From contig JAHFEW010000045.1 in assembly GCA_023248215.1 (NCBI GenBank), forward strand, positions 1-35,675: 35,675 nucleotides of DNA, in the 5' to 3' direction. Positions 25,410 through 34,831 of the stretch are shown one piece after another (within the stretch, counting starts at the first letter, position 1; each line of letters starts with the position of its first letter). The position numbers and the translations under genes are program-made. This DNA comes from Nitrospira sp. (GTDB lineage Bacteria; Nitrospirota; Nitrospiria; Nitrospirales; Nitrospiraceae). Under the pieces are notes generated by a model. The model did not search any database. It was not told the DNA's origin and worked only from the letters and a program-made list of their open reading frames with translations.

Positions 25410-25532
25410 TTTTCAAGACAGTTGCTGACCCTGAATTCTTCAATTTCCATCCTCTGTATGAAGCGCTGCTGCCAGGGGCAGAGGTAAGAAATCTCAGACT
25501 GCCGGCGACGCAAGCCCGCCAGAAGAATGCCA

Positions 25533-25557
25533 TGAAGGGGACAGATCGGATTTATTC
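25533..25557. repeat. REP-like GGGGACAGAT...ATTTATTC sequence
   Basis: TGAAGGGGACAGATCGGATT followed by TATTC resembles the short REP-type sequences that accompany RAYT genes. It lies about 370 nt from the RAYT remnant and resembles the elements at 34832 and 35458. Confidence 0.4.
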
Positions 25558-25578
25558 TTTGGTGCCTTACCGGGCAAT

Positions 25579-25959
25579 GGTCGCGTGCTGGTAGTAGCTG
25601 ATGAGCCGGCGATCAGGAAAGTCGTGCGGACGATGCTCGAAAAGGCCGGGCATGACGTTGTAGAAGCGAACAACGGGAAAACCGCAATCGACGTCATCAA
25701 TAGCGGTGAGAACCGTCTGATCTAGGATGATTTGTGACATCCATATGCCGAAGATCAATGGCTTGGACACCCTCGCCTACTTCCGCCCCGAGTATCCACA
25801 TGCTCCCATGGTGGTCCTCATGGGCTCTCCGGATACCGGCATGGCCGTCTCCTGCATGCACGATGGCGTGGTGGCCTATTTGTGAAGCCTGTAGCCGGTG
25901 AGCGCCTGAAGGCGGCCGTGGCTCAGGCGATGGAACAACAAGAGTTGGCCTGGCGGTGA
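25579..25959 (+). pseudogene. Response-regulator receiver domain, degenerate
   Basis: The pieces of a CheY-like receiver are in order but in shifting frames. They are GRVLVVADEPAIRKVVRTML (one of the usual two acidic residues is Ala), then EKAGHDVVEANNGKTAIDVI, then a TAG, then CDIHMPKINGLDTLAYFR (phospho-acceptor Asp kept) one base off. VVLMGSPDTGMAV and KPVAGERLKAAVAQAMEQQE follow, back in the first frame, after another TGA. Two compensating shifts plus a nonsense codon show decay. Confidence 0.82.
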
Positions 25960-26710
25960 CGCATCTCACCGCCAGAGGTCTACACCTGCGCAGAGTAGTC
26001 GCTGGGTCAACCGAAGGTTGATTTGGTACGCACGTAGTGAGATTTCTTGAGAGCAGAGATACGTGAGGGTTTGATCCCGACGCCTCAGTCAATGGGCGTC
26101 GAGTCGCGCAGGCGAGGGTTGGTGGAGGGCAAGCATTCCGCCCATCGTTGGTATCAGGCCTGTCCTTCAGAATTGAAGGAATCGCTCCGGCTGCGTGACG
26201 CTAACTGTAGTTCACAATGTGGGCGAGTTTCACTATTATAGGAACCGTCTCTGCGACGCGAGACACATGGCTGGCCGACGCAGGTCCAAAGATCACAGCA
26301 GGAGTCGCCACAGTCCCATACTTTAGGCCGATTGGGAGCGATAAGTCTAAGTCGGTTTGGTTAACTAAGATTTCAGCGCCAACCATCTCACATGCTTACC
26401 TCTGGGTGCCGCTGGAAGACTCACACTTGATGTTCAGGTCGATAGGACAAGATTAGCCTGGACAGCGGCGATCGACGGGCTAAAGGATCCGCCAACGTAA
26501 GGCCCCTGATTAAGAGTCCTGCCGATACCCCAACTCAGCCGACCCAACACGACGAATTAGAAGGCAAGAACGAAGTTGCGTGATAACTCATCGTGTGCTT
26601 GGGTCACGGTGTATCACGGTTCTTTGGCACCAAGTTGGCACCAGGATTGCCGCTGCACCATTAGTAAGGCTTAGGTGCCTGCATAAGACTTGGACCGGTT
26701 TACAGGGGCA
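25960..26710. other. Region without recognisable gene inside the remnant-rich segment
   Basis: Short frames at 26047-26241 (+), 26217-26456 (+) and 26201-26386 (-) show no family features or good ribosome-binding sites. Given the transposase remnants on both sides, this is most likely decayed mobile DNA. Confidence 0.5.
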
Positions 26711-26869
26711 GGTCAGCAAGTGGTGATCCAACGCTGGTGGCAGACGTATAATCAGGTTTGCCCGCGTAGCGCTCTTGGCTAGCGGCTCCCTGCACCAGAG
26801 GCGACCGAACCGCAGCGGATGTGTGCATGCCTAACATTGAACGTGGTAAAACAACTGAGGGTACCTCAG
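26711..26869 (+). pseudogene. DDE integrase-type (IS3/IS481-like) transposase, C-terminal remnant
   Basis: QQVVIQRWWQTYNQVCPRSA then LG-stop-RLPAPEAT corresponds to the W-R-x-x-Y-N-x-x-R-P-H-S-A-L-G-Y-R-P-P-A-P-E terminus of integrase-core transposases. The Tyr codon has become TAG and the diagnostic His is lost. About 30 further codons follow (TLNVVKQLR). Confidence 0.65.
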
Positions 26870-26871
26870 TG

Positions 26872-27053
26872 GCACGAATGAAAATACGAACCGCTTGCTG
26901 CGTCAGTATTTCCCGAAAGGCACAGACCTGTCACACTACTCCCAAGCAGACTTGAACCAGATCGCGTTACGCTTGAACCAACGTCCACGAAAGACGTTGG
27001 GGTTTCAGACACCGGCGGCTATACTGGAGGCGGCTGTTGCACGCACCGCCTGA
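26872..27053 (+). pseudogene. IS30-family transposase, C-terminal remnant
   Basis: This 60-codon stretch reads GTNENTNRLLRQYFPKGTDL, SHYSQADLNQIALRLNQRPR and KTLGFQTPAAILE before TGA. It is the conserved end of IS30 transposases (the E-N-x-N-x-L-x-R-Q-Y-F-P-K-G-T motif, including the last catalytic Glu). The rest of the gene is gone. Confidence 0.88.
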
Positions 27054-27269
27054 GCCTACCAAACACTTTCGGCGACTGAAGTATTGCATGCTGCTGCCTG
27101 GCTCGAGATGTGGGAAAGCCTTGCGATGACATTCAATGGCCGGCTCCTTGGTACCATTAACGATATCGGAGCCCCGGGAGGCGAATGGTACGGCCCCTCG
27201 CCATGTCACCTTCTGAATCGCGTCAGTCCATCGCGCGGATTTCCTTGCCGCAGATTGAAGGTGTGTGCC

Positions 27270-28103
27270 ATGCAGCTCCGGATCGGTTACGAACTAATTT
27301 ACAGCTTTCCACAACCCACGCCGATCATCCTGGTCGTGAATATCCACGATTCAAGGGCCTCCGACATAGTCGTCCCCGATCGCCTTACCGCCGAGCCATC
27401 CATTCCGATCACCGGCTACCGCGACGCCTTCGGAAACCGGTGCAACCGCCTCCTCGCGCCTGCGGGCCGGCTCCGCCTGGCTGCCGACGGCGTAATCAGA
27501 GATAGCGGCCAGCTAGATGAGATTGTGTCCGCTGCCCGGCAGGACTCCGTACAGGATCTGCCCGAAGAAACCCTCGTGTTCCTGTTGGGCAGCCGCTATT
27601 GTGAGACCGATTTGCTGTCTCAGACGGCATGGCAACTCTTCAGTGGCACAACTCCGGGGTACCCGCGCGTGCAGGCCATCTGCGATTACGTTCATAACCA
27701 TATTGCCTTCAACTATCAGAGCGCCCGCGCCACCCGCAGCGCCGCGGAGGCGTTCAACGAACGGACCGGCGTCTGCCGCGACTACGCGCATCTCGCCATC
27801 GCCTTCTGCCGCTGCATGAATATTCCGGCGCGCTACTGCACCGGCTATCTGAGCGATATCGGAATGCCACCTCCTTTCGGCCTGATGGATTTCGCGGCCT
27901 GGATCGAGGTCTGGATCGCGGGCCGCTGGCACATTTTCGACCCGCGCAACAATGTGCCGCGCACGGGCCGCATCCTGATGGCGCGAGGCCGCGACGCGTC
28001 CGATGTCGCGATCGCCACGACGTTCGGACCCAACACGTTGGAGAGCTTCAGGGTCTGGACCGATGAGATTCCGGATGGCGAGATTCCCGGAACAGCCCAC
28101 TGA
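27270..28103 (+). CDS. Transglutaminase-like protein; catalytic-His position appears to be Ala
   Basis: This 277-residue protein has an N-terminal beta domain (1-100) and a transglutaminase core. The nucleophile Cys169 is in TGVCRDYAHLAIAFC and Asp224 is in WHIFDPRNN. The segment between reads MDFAAWIEVWIAGRW, so Ala209 stands where many relatives have the triad His (F-H-A-W). If the alignment is right, protease or cross-linking activity would be lost. The C-terminus (GRILMARGRDASDVAIATTF) is typical of the bacterial subfamily found in Anbu/alpha-E neighbourhoods. AAGGTG lies seven bases before the ATG. The stop overlaps the next start (TGATG), so translation is coupled. Confidence 0.9.
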   Translation: MQLRIGYELIYSFPQPTPIILVVNIHDSRASDIVVPDRLTAEPSIPITGYRDAFGNRCNRLLAPAGRLRLAADGVIRDSGQLDEIVSAARQDSVQDLPEETLVFLLGSRYCETDLLSQTAWQLFSGTTPGYPRVQAICDYVHNHIAFNYQSARATRSAAEAFNERTGVCRDYAHLAIAFCRCMNIPARYCTGYLSDIGMPPPFGLMDFAAWIEVWIAGRWHIFDPRNNVPRTGRILMARGRDASDVAIATTFGPNTLESFRVWTDEIPDGEIPGTAH

Positions 28104-28969
28104 TGTCTGTTCTTAAGGTGCACCACTCCACCGTCTACCGTTACCGTGAGCGCGTCGGCCTCGGCGAACACCGCATGATGTTCCGCCCGCGCGAGAGTCA
28201 CGACCTGCGGTTGATCCGGACCGATCTGGTCATCGCGCCGCAACCCGCTCACTTGCGCTGGGTGCACGATCCGTTCGATAACTCTGTCGCCGTTGCCACC
28301 TTTGAGGGGACCACGTCCGAACTCCGCTTCGAAAGCACTGTGACGCTGGAGCATTTCGAGGACTCCATGCCGGAGTATCCGCTGGAAGAGTATGCGCAGG
28401 TGTATCCTTTTCGCTATTCCGACGAGGACTTCCCCAACCTCGCGCGCGCTCTGGCTCATCACTACCAGGGCGAGAGCGTGTCCGAATGGGCATTGCAGTT
28501 TCTCGATCCATCGGATACGACTGGCACCATGAAAATACTTCGCGCCATGACGCACGGCATTCGCGAACAGTTTATTTACACCCGCCGCCCTGAGAAAGGC
28601 GTGCAGACTCCCGAGGAGACGTTGCGAAAGCGGCGGGGCAGTTGCCGGGATTTCGCGGTCCTGATGATGGAAGCCTGCAGGTCGCTGGGTGTCGCGGCGC
28701 GGTTTGTCAGCGGTTATATCTTCGTGCCCAACTGTTCTGGCCACGTAGGCGGCGGAGCCACCCATGCATGGATGCAGGCCTATCTTCCCGGCGCCGGCTG
28801 GATCGACTTCGACCCCACCAACAGCATCATCGGCAACCGTAATCTCATTCGCGTCGCCGTTGCTTGGGCTCCCGACCAGGTGCTGCCCTTGTGGGGCACC
28901 TACGCTGGTTCCCCGGGAGCCTTCCTCGGTATGGACGTAGCCGTGACCGTTACCGAGGAGGCGGGATGA
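28103..28969 (+). CDS. Transglutaminase-family protein (predicted active)
   Basis: This 288-residue protein has an N-terminal beta domain (MSVLKVHHSTVYRYRERVGL and onward) and a transglutaminase-like core. The core carries an intact triad: Cys181 (RRGSCRDFAVLMMEACR), His221 (ATHAWMQAYLPG) and Asp237 (WIDFDPTN). Bacterial members may act as peptidases or amide-group transferases, probably in the cytoplasm since no signal peptide is seen. It overlaps the preceding transglutaminase by one base and is followed by the amidohydrolase gene after seven bases, forming an operon. Confidence 0.93.
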   Translation: MSVLKVHHSTVYRYRERVGLGEHRMMFRPRESHDLRLIRTDLVIAPQPAHLRWVHDPFDNSVAVATFEGTTSELRFESTVTLEHFEDSMPEYPLEEYAQVYPFRYSDEDFPNLARALAHHYQGESVSEWALQFLDPSDTTGTMKILRAMTHGIREQFIYTRRPEKGVQTPEETLRKRRGSCRDFAVLMMEACRSLGVAARFVSGYIFVPNCSGHVGGGATHAWMQAYLPGAGWIDFDPTNSIIGNRNLIRVAVAWAPDQVLPLWGTYAGSPGAFLGMDVAVTVTEEAG

Positions 28970-28976
28970 CGATGAC

Positions 28977-29693
28977 ATGACGGCGCCTCGAATCCTTCGC
29001 CCGCAGGGATCCGGCCGCTTTGTCTTCTTCTGCGATCACGCCAGCAACTACGTTCCGGCGGAACTTCGCGACCTCGGTTTGCCGGCGTCTGAACTTGCGC
29101 GACACATCGCGTGGGATATCGGCGCGGCGGGCGTCACCGAGGCGCTCTCGGAAATCTTCGACGCCCCGGCGATACTCTGCAATGCCTCGCGCCTCGTCAT
29201 CGACTGCAACCGCCATCTCAACGCTTCGGATCTTATACCTGAAGTAAGCGACGGGACGGTGATCCCTGGCAATCTGCATCTCAGCGAGGCAGCCAAAGCG
29301 ACCCGCCGCGAGCGCTGGTTCCATCCGTATCACGATGCGGTCGAAGCGGTCTTGCTGGAACGCGAGACGAGAGGCGTGCAATCCATCGCGGTGTCCGTTC
29401 ATTCCATGACGGCTTCTCTTGCCGGCAAACCAAGGCCCTGGAGAATCGCTCTCTCCAGCCATCTCGACCGCAGCCTTGCCGACCCGGTGCTCGCTGCGCT
29501 GCGTCGGCCCGGCGACGTGGTTGTCGGAGATAATCAACCATACGGTCTGGATCCAGAGGTGGACTACAGCATCCCATTCCATGCACTGCGCCGGGGACTG
29601 CCACACGTCCAGGTGGAATTCCGGCAGGACGAGATAACGGAAACGACGGCCCAGCGCCAATGGGCTCTGCGTTTCGCCCAGACGTTGATGTAA
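28977..29693 (+). CDS. N-formylglutamate amidohydrolase-family protein
   Basis: This 238-residue protein has [14 protein letters not shown] near the N-terminus, [46 protein letters not shown] and [13 protein letters not shown], all motifs of the FGase family of zinc amidohydrolases. It probably hydrolyses an amide linked to glutamate. In comparable clusters it may remove or edit products of the ATP-grasp ligase and transglutaminases. It is the third gene of the plus-strand operon. Its stop lies directly at the point where the alpha-E gene has lost its 5' part. Confidence 0.92.
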   Translation: MTAPRILRPQGSGRFVFFCDHASNYVPAELRDLGLPASELARHIAWDIGAAGVTEALSEIFDAPAILCNASRLVIDCNRHLNASDLIPEVSDGTVIPGNLHLSEAAKATRRERWFHPYHDAVEAVLLERETRGVQSIAVSVHSMTASLAGKPRPWRIALSSHLDRSLADPVLAALRRPGDVVVGDNQPYGLDPEVDYSIPFHALRRGLPHVQVEFRQDEITETTAQRQWALRFAQTLM

Positions 29694-29699
29694 CGCTCC

Positions 29700-30294
29700 C
29701 GATCTGGACCATTCGCCCTGTCAAAGCCGCCAGTCATCTTTTTCTAGGAATTACCGATGCCACCATGTCGCACGGAGAAGGCTGGCATTTTGCTCGACTC
29801 GGCCGCCTTCTGGAACGAGCGGACAAGACGTCCCGCATCCTCGACGTGAAATATTTCATGCTGCTCCCACCGTGCCCGAAGTCGGCACGCCGTTCGATAT
29901 CATCCAGTGGTCCGCGCTGTTGAAGTCCGCCAGCGCCCTGGAGATGTATTGCAAACAGCACGGCCCTATCGCACCCAACCTTGTGGCCGAATTTCTGATT
30001 CTCAATCCGAACTTTCCGCGAGCCATCCGCTATTGCCTCATCAAGGCTGAGGACTCGCTCCATGCGATTGCCGGATCGGAAAGCGACCGGCATAACAATC
30101 TCGCAGAAAAGCGGTTGGGACGGTTACCGTCGGAAATGGACTCCATCGATATGGCGGAGATCTTGTTGAGCGGGTTGCATGAGTTTTTCGATGGCTTTCA
30201 ATTCAAGCTCAATCGGACCGACGACGCCATTTACGAAACGTTCTTTGCCTTGCGCCCGGTCGAAGGGGTGATGGCGAGGGAGGGATCCCAGTGA
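29700..30294 (+). pseudogene. Alpha-E domain protein (DUF403), 5'-truncated and frameshifted
   Basis: The C-terminal half of an alpha-E protein is visible in two frames. First come [20 protein letters not shown] and [20 protein letters not shown]. After about 29865 the frame shifts by one base and continues [40 protein letters not shown], and AILLSGLHEFFDGF-like AEILLSGLHEFF to ALRPVEG. The N-terminal 130 or so residues (normally with YWMSRYIERAEN) are absent, and homology begins about 25 nt after the preceding stop. Alpha-E proteins normally pair with the circularly permuted ATP-grasp (DUF404/DUF407), which is also absent. A deletion fused the truncated gene to the operon. Confidence 0.9.
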
Positions 30295-30316
30295 GATGTC
30301 GGCTCTGCACGAACGT

Positions 30317-33300
30317 CTAGGTTGATGCGGGCTTGCGCCGCAGGTCGAGGGTAAAGGGAAAGTACCGATTCCGCTCTTCAGGTCGGACCGTCATGGGTCC
30401 CGGCGTATGACCGTGATCCCAGAAACGCGCCATGCGACGAGCTTCGGCTGCGTTCGCGTTGACCGGAAACGAGGGAGAGCTCCGTCCTCCCGGATGCACC
30501 ACGTGATACGTGCACCCGCCGATTGCGCGGCCGGTCCAGGTATCGACGAGATCAAACACCAGCGGAGACTGCACTGGGATAGTCGGATGCAACCCCGAAG
30601 GTGGTTGCCAGGCCTGGTAGCGGACTCCTGCCACGAACTCGCCGCACGTTCCGGTCGGATGGAGCGGGACGGGACGACCATTGCATGTCACGACGTGACG
30701 TGCATCGGTCATACCGTTGACTTTGACCTGCACCCGTTCCACCGAAGAATCCACATAGCGCGCGGTGGCGCCCGCGACCGCTTCTTCTCCCAACACGTGC
30801 CACGGTTCAATAGCCTGACGCAGCTCGAGCTCAATGCCTTCAGAAACCACGCTGCCGTACCGGGGAAAGCGAAACTCAAGAAATGGCGCAAACCACTCAC
30901 CACGAAACGGATATCCGCCGGTCTGTAAGTCCCACATCACGTCCTTCATATCTTGCGCGACGAAATGGGGCAGCATAAACCGGTCATGCAATTCGGTTCC
31001 CCAGTGCACCACCTGAGCTTGATAGGGCTGGTTCCAGAACTTCGCGACGAGGGCGCGCAGCAACAACATCTGTGACAGACTCATCTGGGGATGAGGCGGC
31101 ATTTCAAAGGCCCTGAATTCCACCAAACCCAGGCGTCCCGTAACAGAATCCGGCGAATAGAGCTTGTCGATAGAGAATTCCGCACGGTGCGTATTCCCGG
31201 TCAGATCCACGAACAAATGCCGCAGCAAGCGATCCACTAGCCACGGCGTCACCGTTTCTTGCCCGGCTGGCTGCTTGGCCGTCATTTGCTGAAATGCAAT
31301 CTCGAGTTCATACAGGTGATCATGGCGCGCCTCATCTACCCTGGGTGCCTGGCTGGTCGGTCCCACAAACATGCCGGAGAATAGGTAGGACAACCCAGGA
31401 TGATTCAGCCAATAGGTGGTGAGGCTCCTGAGCAGATCCGGACGGCGCAACATCGGACTGTCTGCCGGCGTGAGGCCGCCTAAGGTGACATGGTTCCCGC
31501 CACCCGTGCCGGTATGGCGCCCATCGAGCATGAACTTTTCCGTACCCAGTCGTGACTGGCGCGCTTCTTCGTAGAGAATGTGCGTGTTGGCAACCAGCTC
31601 GTCCCAGGTCTTCGCCGGGTGAATATTGACTTCAATGACTCCTGGATCAGGGGTGACCTTGAACGACTGCAATCGGGGATCATAGGCAGGCGGATACCCT
31701 TCCACCCACAGAGGACTGTGCAGCTCAGCCGCTGTCTGCTCAACCGCGCTGACCAGATCGAGGTAGTCTTCCAGATAGGGCTGAGGCGGCATGAAGACGT
31801 GCAGTCGTCCCTGCCGGACTTCGACGCACAGTGCCGTCCTAAGCACATCGCGAGCCGATTCACCGACCGCCCATGCTGTGGTAATCGAGAGCTGCCGTTG
31901 ATCGGGTGCGCCTGGCTGGCGCGTTCTAGACCTGGCCGGCCCTAAGGGCTCGCGCGCCTCCAGAGGGTCTCGTTCTAGTTCGATCTCTACATCTTCCGGA
32001 GCCGCCCAAGGGAGCGAGGTCAAGGGGAGCCGATAGCCCATCGGTGAATCCCCTGGTAACAGGTACAGCCGCCCTCGCTTCAGCGGCCAGGGGCCGGAAA
32101 TCCATCGGGCTTTGCGCGGCCACGAGTGACGGAACGCCGACGGCGCCACTGCCCTCAGAGGCAATACATAGCCGGCCACTTCCCCCAGCCCACGATCCAG
32201 CAATCGAGCCAAGGTATGACGCTGCTCTGGATCCTTGAGGTCCTTTTGCAGCGGGTCCACATTGACCGGCAGCTTCTGTTCCTCCATCAGGTAATGCCAG
32301 ACATCTTCGTAGGCAGGGATGACACAGGCGGGATTCAGGTTTAGTCGTTCGGCCAACCGAGTCGCAACCTTCTGCGCGTGCTCGGTCGAATAGCCATAGG
32401 GGACTGATTCATCGGCAACCAATGCCGGATCATGCCAAACCGGTTCACCATCGAGCCGCCAATAACAACCCAGCGCCCAACGGGGTAAGGGTTCTCCTGG
32501 ATACCATTTGCCCTGGCCATAGTGCAGCAGCCCGCCTGGAGCAAAGCGATCCTTGAGGCGCTTGAGTACATCACCGGCGAGCTTGCGCTTGCTGGGACCC
32601 AGCGCCTCGGTATTCCACTCGGCACCCTCCATATCGTCAATCGAGACAAAGGTCGGCTCTCCGCCCATCGTGAGACGCGCCTCTCCAGCCTGCAAATCGG
32701 CATCGACCTGATGGCCCAGCGCTTCGATGGCGCGCCATTGTTCTTCGGTATAGGGCTTCGTGACGCGCGGATCCTCGTGAATCCGCGTGACCGACATACG
32801 GAAGTCCATCTCGGATTCGCACACATCGGTACGGCCGATCACCGGCGCGGCACTGGACGGAGAGGCCGTGCAGGCCAAGGGGATGTGTCCTTCTCCCGCG
32901 AGTAAGCCTGACGTCGGATCGAGCCCGATCCACCCTGCGCCCGGAATATAGACTTCCGCCCAGGCGTGGAGGTCGGTGAAATCCTGCTTGGGCCCAGCCG
33001 GTCCCTCGAGCGGCTTGACATCAGCGGCCAGTTGGATGAGATACCCCGACGCAAACCGCGCAGCGAGACCCAAATTGCGCAGAATCTGCACCAGCAGCCA
33101 GCCACTATCGCGACAGGACCCCTGACGCAGGTGCAACGTGTCCTCACAACGTTGAACGCCCGTTTCTAGACGGACAATGTAGTCGATATCCCGCTGGAGT
33201 CGTTGATTGAGGCGAACCAGAAAGTCGTTAATGAAGTTCGACTCCCCGCGGTCGGCATTCTTAAACCGTTCCAGCCAGGCTCCAAGCAACGGCCCGCAGG

Positions 33301-33664
33301 GTTCGACTTCGAGGAACGGCACCAACTCCTTCGTCAACTGCGGGGCATAGGTAAACGGAAATCGCTCGGCGGACGGCTCAACGAAGAAATCGAACGGGTT
33401 GATCACCGTCATATCGGCCACCACATCCACCACGACCTCGAGTTCGGTGGCCGGCTCCGGAAAGACGAGGCGTGCCACGTAATTGCCGTAGGGGTCCTGC
33501 TGCCAGTTGATGAAATGATTGGTAGGACGAACATTCAGTGAATAGCTACAAATCCGCGTTCGGCAATGTGGCGCGGGGCGCAGCCGGACTTCATGCGGGG
33601 ACAGGGTCACCGGTCGATCGAAGCGATAATGGGTGGTGTGGTTGAGCGCGACTCGGATGCTCAT
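30317..33664 (-). CDS. Large transglutaminase-DUF2126 protein
   Basis: This 1115-residue protein has an N-terminal transglutaminase module (1-300) with Cys184 (RQGSCRDSGWLLVQIL), His233 (DLHAWAEVYIPGAGW) and Asp249 (GLDPTSG). It continues into the large DUF2126 region (about 315-1110), with TMGGEPTFVSIDDMEGAEWN, GGLLHYGQGKWYPGEPLPRW, TGTGGGNHVTLGG and HPQMSLSQMLLLRALVAKFW. The DUF2126 part has been compared to amidoligases of the COOH-NH2 type and is a hallmark of the Anbu/alpha-E neighbourhood, possibly making or removing peptide-like tags. It follows the Anbu gene by four bases on the same strand and converges with the alpha-E remnant. The frame is intact and full length. Confidence 0.95.
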   Translation of the reverse strand: MSIRVALNHTTHYRFDRPVTLSPHEVRLRPAPHCRTRICSYSLNVRPTNHFINWQQDPYGNYVARLVFPEPATELEVVVDVVADMTVINPFDFFVEPSAERFPFTYAPQLTKELVPFLEVEPCGPLLGAWLERFKNADRGESNFINDFLVRLNQRLQRDIDYIVRLETGVQRCEDTLHLRQGSCRDSGWLLVQILRNLGLAARFASGYLIQLAADVKPLEGPAGPKQDFTDLHAWAEVYIPGAGWIGLDPTSGLLAGEGHIPLACTASPSSAAPVIGRTDVCESEMDFRMSVTRIHEDPRVTKPYTEEQWRAIEALGHQVDADLQAGEARLTMGGEPTFVSIDDMEGAEWNTEALGPSKRKLAGDVLKRLKDRFAPGGLLHYGQGKWYPGEPLPRWALGCYWRLDGEPVWHDPALVADESVPYGYSTEHAQKVATRLAERLNLNPACVIPAYEDVWHYLMEEQKLPVNVDPLQKDLKDPEQRHTLARLLDRGLGEVAGYVLPLRAVAPSAFRHSWPRKARWISGPWPLKRGRLYLLPGDSPMGYRLPLTSLPWAAPEDVEIELERDPLEAREPLGPARSRTRQPGAPDQRQLSITTAWAVGESARDVLRTALCVEVRQGRLHVFMPPQPYLEDYLDLVSAVEQTAAELHSPLWVEGYPPAYDPRLQSFKVTPDPGVIEVNIHPAKTWDELVANTHILYEEARQSRLGTEKFMLDGRHTGTGGGNHVTLGGLTPADSPMLRRPDLLRSLTTYWLNHPGLSYLFSGMFVGPTSQAPRVDEARHDHLYELEIAFQQMTAKQPAGQETVTPWLVDRLLRHLFVDLTGNTHRAEFSIDKLYSPDSVTGRLGLVEFRAFEMPPHPQMSLSQMLLLRALVAKFWNQPYQAQVVHWGTELHDRFMLPHFVAQDMKDVMWDLQTGGYPFRGEWFAPFLEFRFPRYGSVVSEGIELELRQAIEPWHVLGEEAVAGATARYVDSSVERVQVKVNGMTDARHVVTCNGRPVPLHPTGTCGEFVAGVRYQAWQPPSGLHPTIPVQSPLVFDLVDTWTGRAIGGCTYHVVHPGGRSSPSFPVNANAAEARRMARFWDHGHTPGPMTVRPEERNRYFPFTLDLRRKPAST

Positions 33665-33668
33665 AGGT

Positions 33669-34397
33669 TCAATTGTCCCAGTACGGATCAGGCAGGTCGC
33701 TGAACAGCCGCTTCAACCCCGCCCCCCACCGCTGTCGCACATCGTCAAAATAAGAGTCTTGTTCTCCCATGCGCCGTTGGAGTCCGACTTTCAGGCTGTC
33801 CCGCTCGTAACACAACAAGTCAATCGGTGGACCGACGGAAATATTGCTGCGCATGGTCGAATCGAACGAGATCAGGACGCATTTCGCCGCCTCCATCAGA
33901 CCGGTGGAGTAGGTGATCACTCGGTCGATGATCGGCTTCCCATACTTGATTTCTCCGTTCTGGCAGTAGGGCGTATCCGACGTCGCTTCTATGAAATTGC
34001 CTTCGGTGTAGATATTGAACAACCGATGCCGCTCGCCACCGATTTGCCCACCCACAATGAAGCCGGCACTGGTATCAATATTGCGTTCCACGAGATAGGG
34101 ACCGTCGCGCTTCTGCACTTCGCGTAAGGTGTCACCTAGGAGGCAGGCCAGATCGTACAGGGACCCGAGATTCCAGATATTCTGTTGGTTCATTTGCGCT
34201 CGCTGTTCCAGCAAGGCCACCACTCCTTGGGTCACGGCGAGATTGCCGGAACTCAGCATGACGATGAGCCGATCCCCTGGACGCTCGAACACGGTCATCT
34301 TGCGAAAGTTGCCGATCTGGTCCATTCCTGCGTTGGTCCGTGAATCCGATGCGAGTACCAATCCCGAATCCAGGATGACACCGACACAATAGGTCAT
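33669..34397 (-). CDS. Anbu (ancestral beta-subunit) proteasome-like protease
   Basis: This 242-residue protein begins MTYCVGVILDSGLVLASDSR then TNAGMDQIGNFRKM, the Anbu signature. Removal of Met would expose Thr as the N-terminal nucleophile of this Ntn hydrolase, and the Asp and Lys-type residues of the fold follow in the conserved N-terminal block. Anbu assembles as open helical rings and is cytoplasmic. The second of two possible starts (ATG 34397) is used so that Thr is residue 2; GTG 34400 would add one Met. It is the first gene of a minus-strand pair with the transglutaminase-DUF2126 gene. The substrate is unknown. Confidence 0.94.
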   Translation of the reverse strand: MTYCVGVILDSGLVLASDSRTNAGMDQIGNFRKMTVFERPGDRLIVMLSSGNLAVTQGVVALLEQRAQMNQQNIWNLGSLYDLACLLGDTLREVQKRDGPYLVERNIDTSAGFIVGGQIGGERHRLFNIYTEGNFIEATSDTPYCQNGEIKYGKPIIDRVITYSTGLMEAAKCVLISFDSTMRSNISVGPPIDLLCYERDSLKVGLQRRMGEQDSYFDDVRQRWGAGLKRLFSDLPDPYWDN

Positions 34398-34547
34398 CAC
34401 TTACCCCCACAACGTTAGGATATGGCCTGAACAGCGTTCCGTCGTCTCGCGTGGGCTGAGGAAGAACTGACGCTCACGTGATCAAGCGTAGGTTACGCCC
34501 TTCCAGGCCGTCAAGACAACTCAGCCTTACGATGCAGGTGCGTTGTC

Positions 34548-34681
34548 TATGTACTCGCACTGTGAGCCAAGCCTGCATCGGCTGCCACAACGGCCGCTAT
34601 CGAAGCTCCAAGGACACCTTCACACTGGGCGACCCCATGGGGGAGCTGATGGTTGAGATACCGCTGTCCCTGCAGGAATGA
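34548..34681 (+). pseudogene. Fragment of a DUF3365 / Tll0287-like haem-binding domain
   Basis: Within a 67-codon frame, the stretch ACIGCHNGRYRSSKDTFTLG then DPMGELMVEIPLSLQE matches the end of DUF3365 sensor domains: a CxxCH c-type haem motif, a SPK-like stretch, then GD-x-x-G-x-L-x-V-x-I-P-L. The preceding residues are Arg/Ser-rich and unlike the family, and no kinase or further sensor part follows. It is a relic rather than a working gene. Confidence 0.65.
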
Positions 34682-34746
34682 GGGCCGACTTGACCCACTG
34701 AACCCAGGCTGGAATGGAGGGACAAGAGCCACCGAAGGCAAGGGGG

Positions 34747-34776
34747 AGGCGAAGGCCGGGTGATCGGCCTTCGCCT
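34747..34776. terminator. Perfect 11-bp hairpin (possible terminator)
   Basis: AGGCGAAGGCC pairs perfectly with GGCCTTCGCCT around GGGTGATC. A CTTTT run follows about 15 bases later on the plus strand, so classical terminator strength is doubtful. It sits right after the DUF3365 fragment. Confidence 0.45.
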
Positions 34777-34831
34777 CGTTCCTCGCCGCTTTTACCGCAC
34801 GACGATGGTGATCGTGCTCGATTTGCGACCA

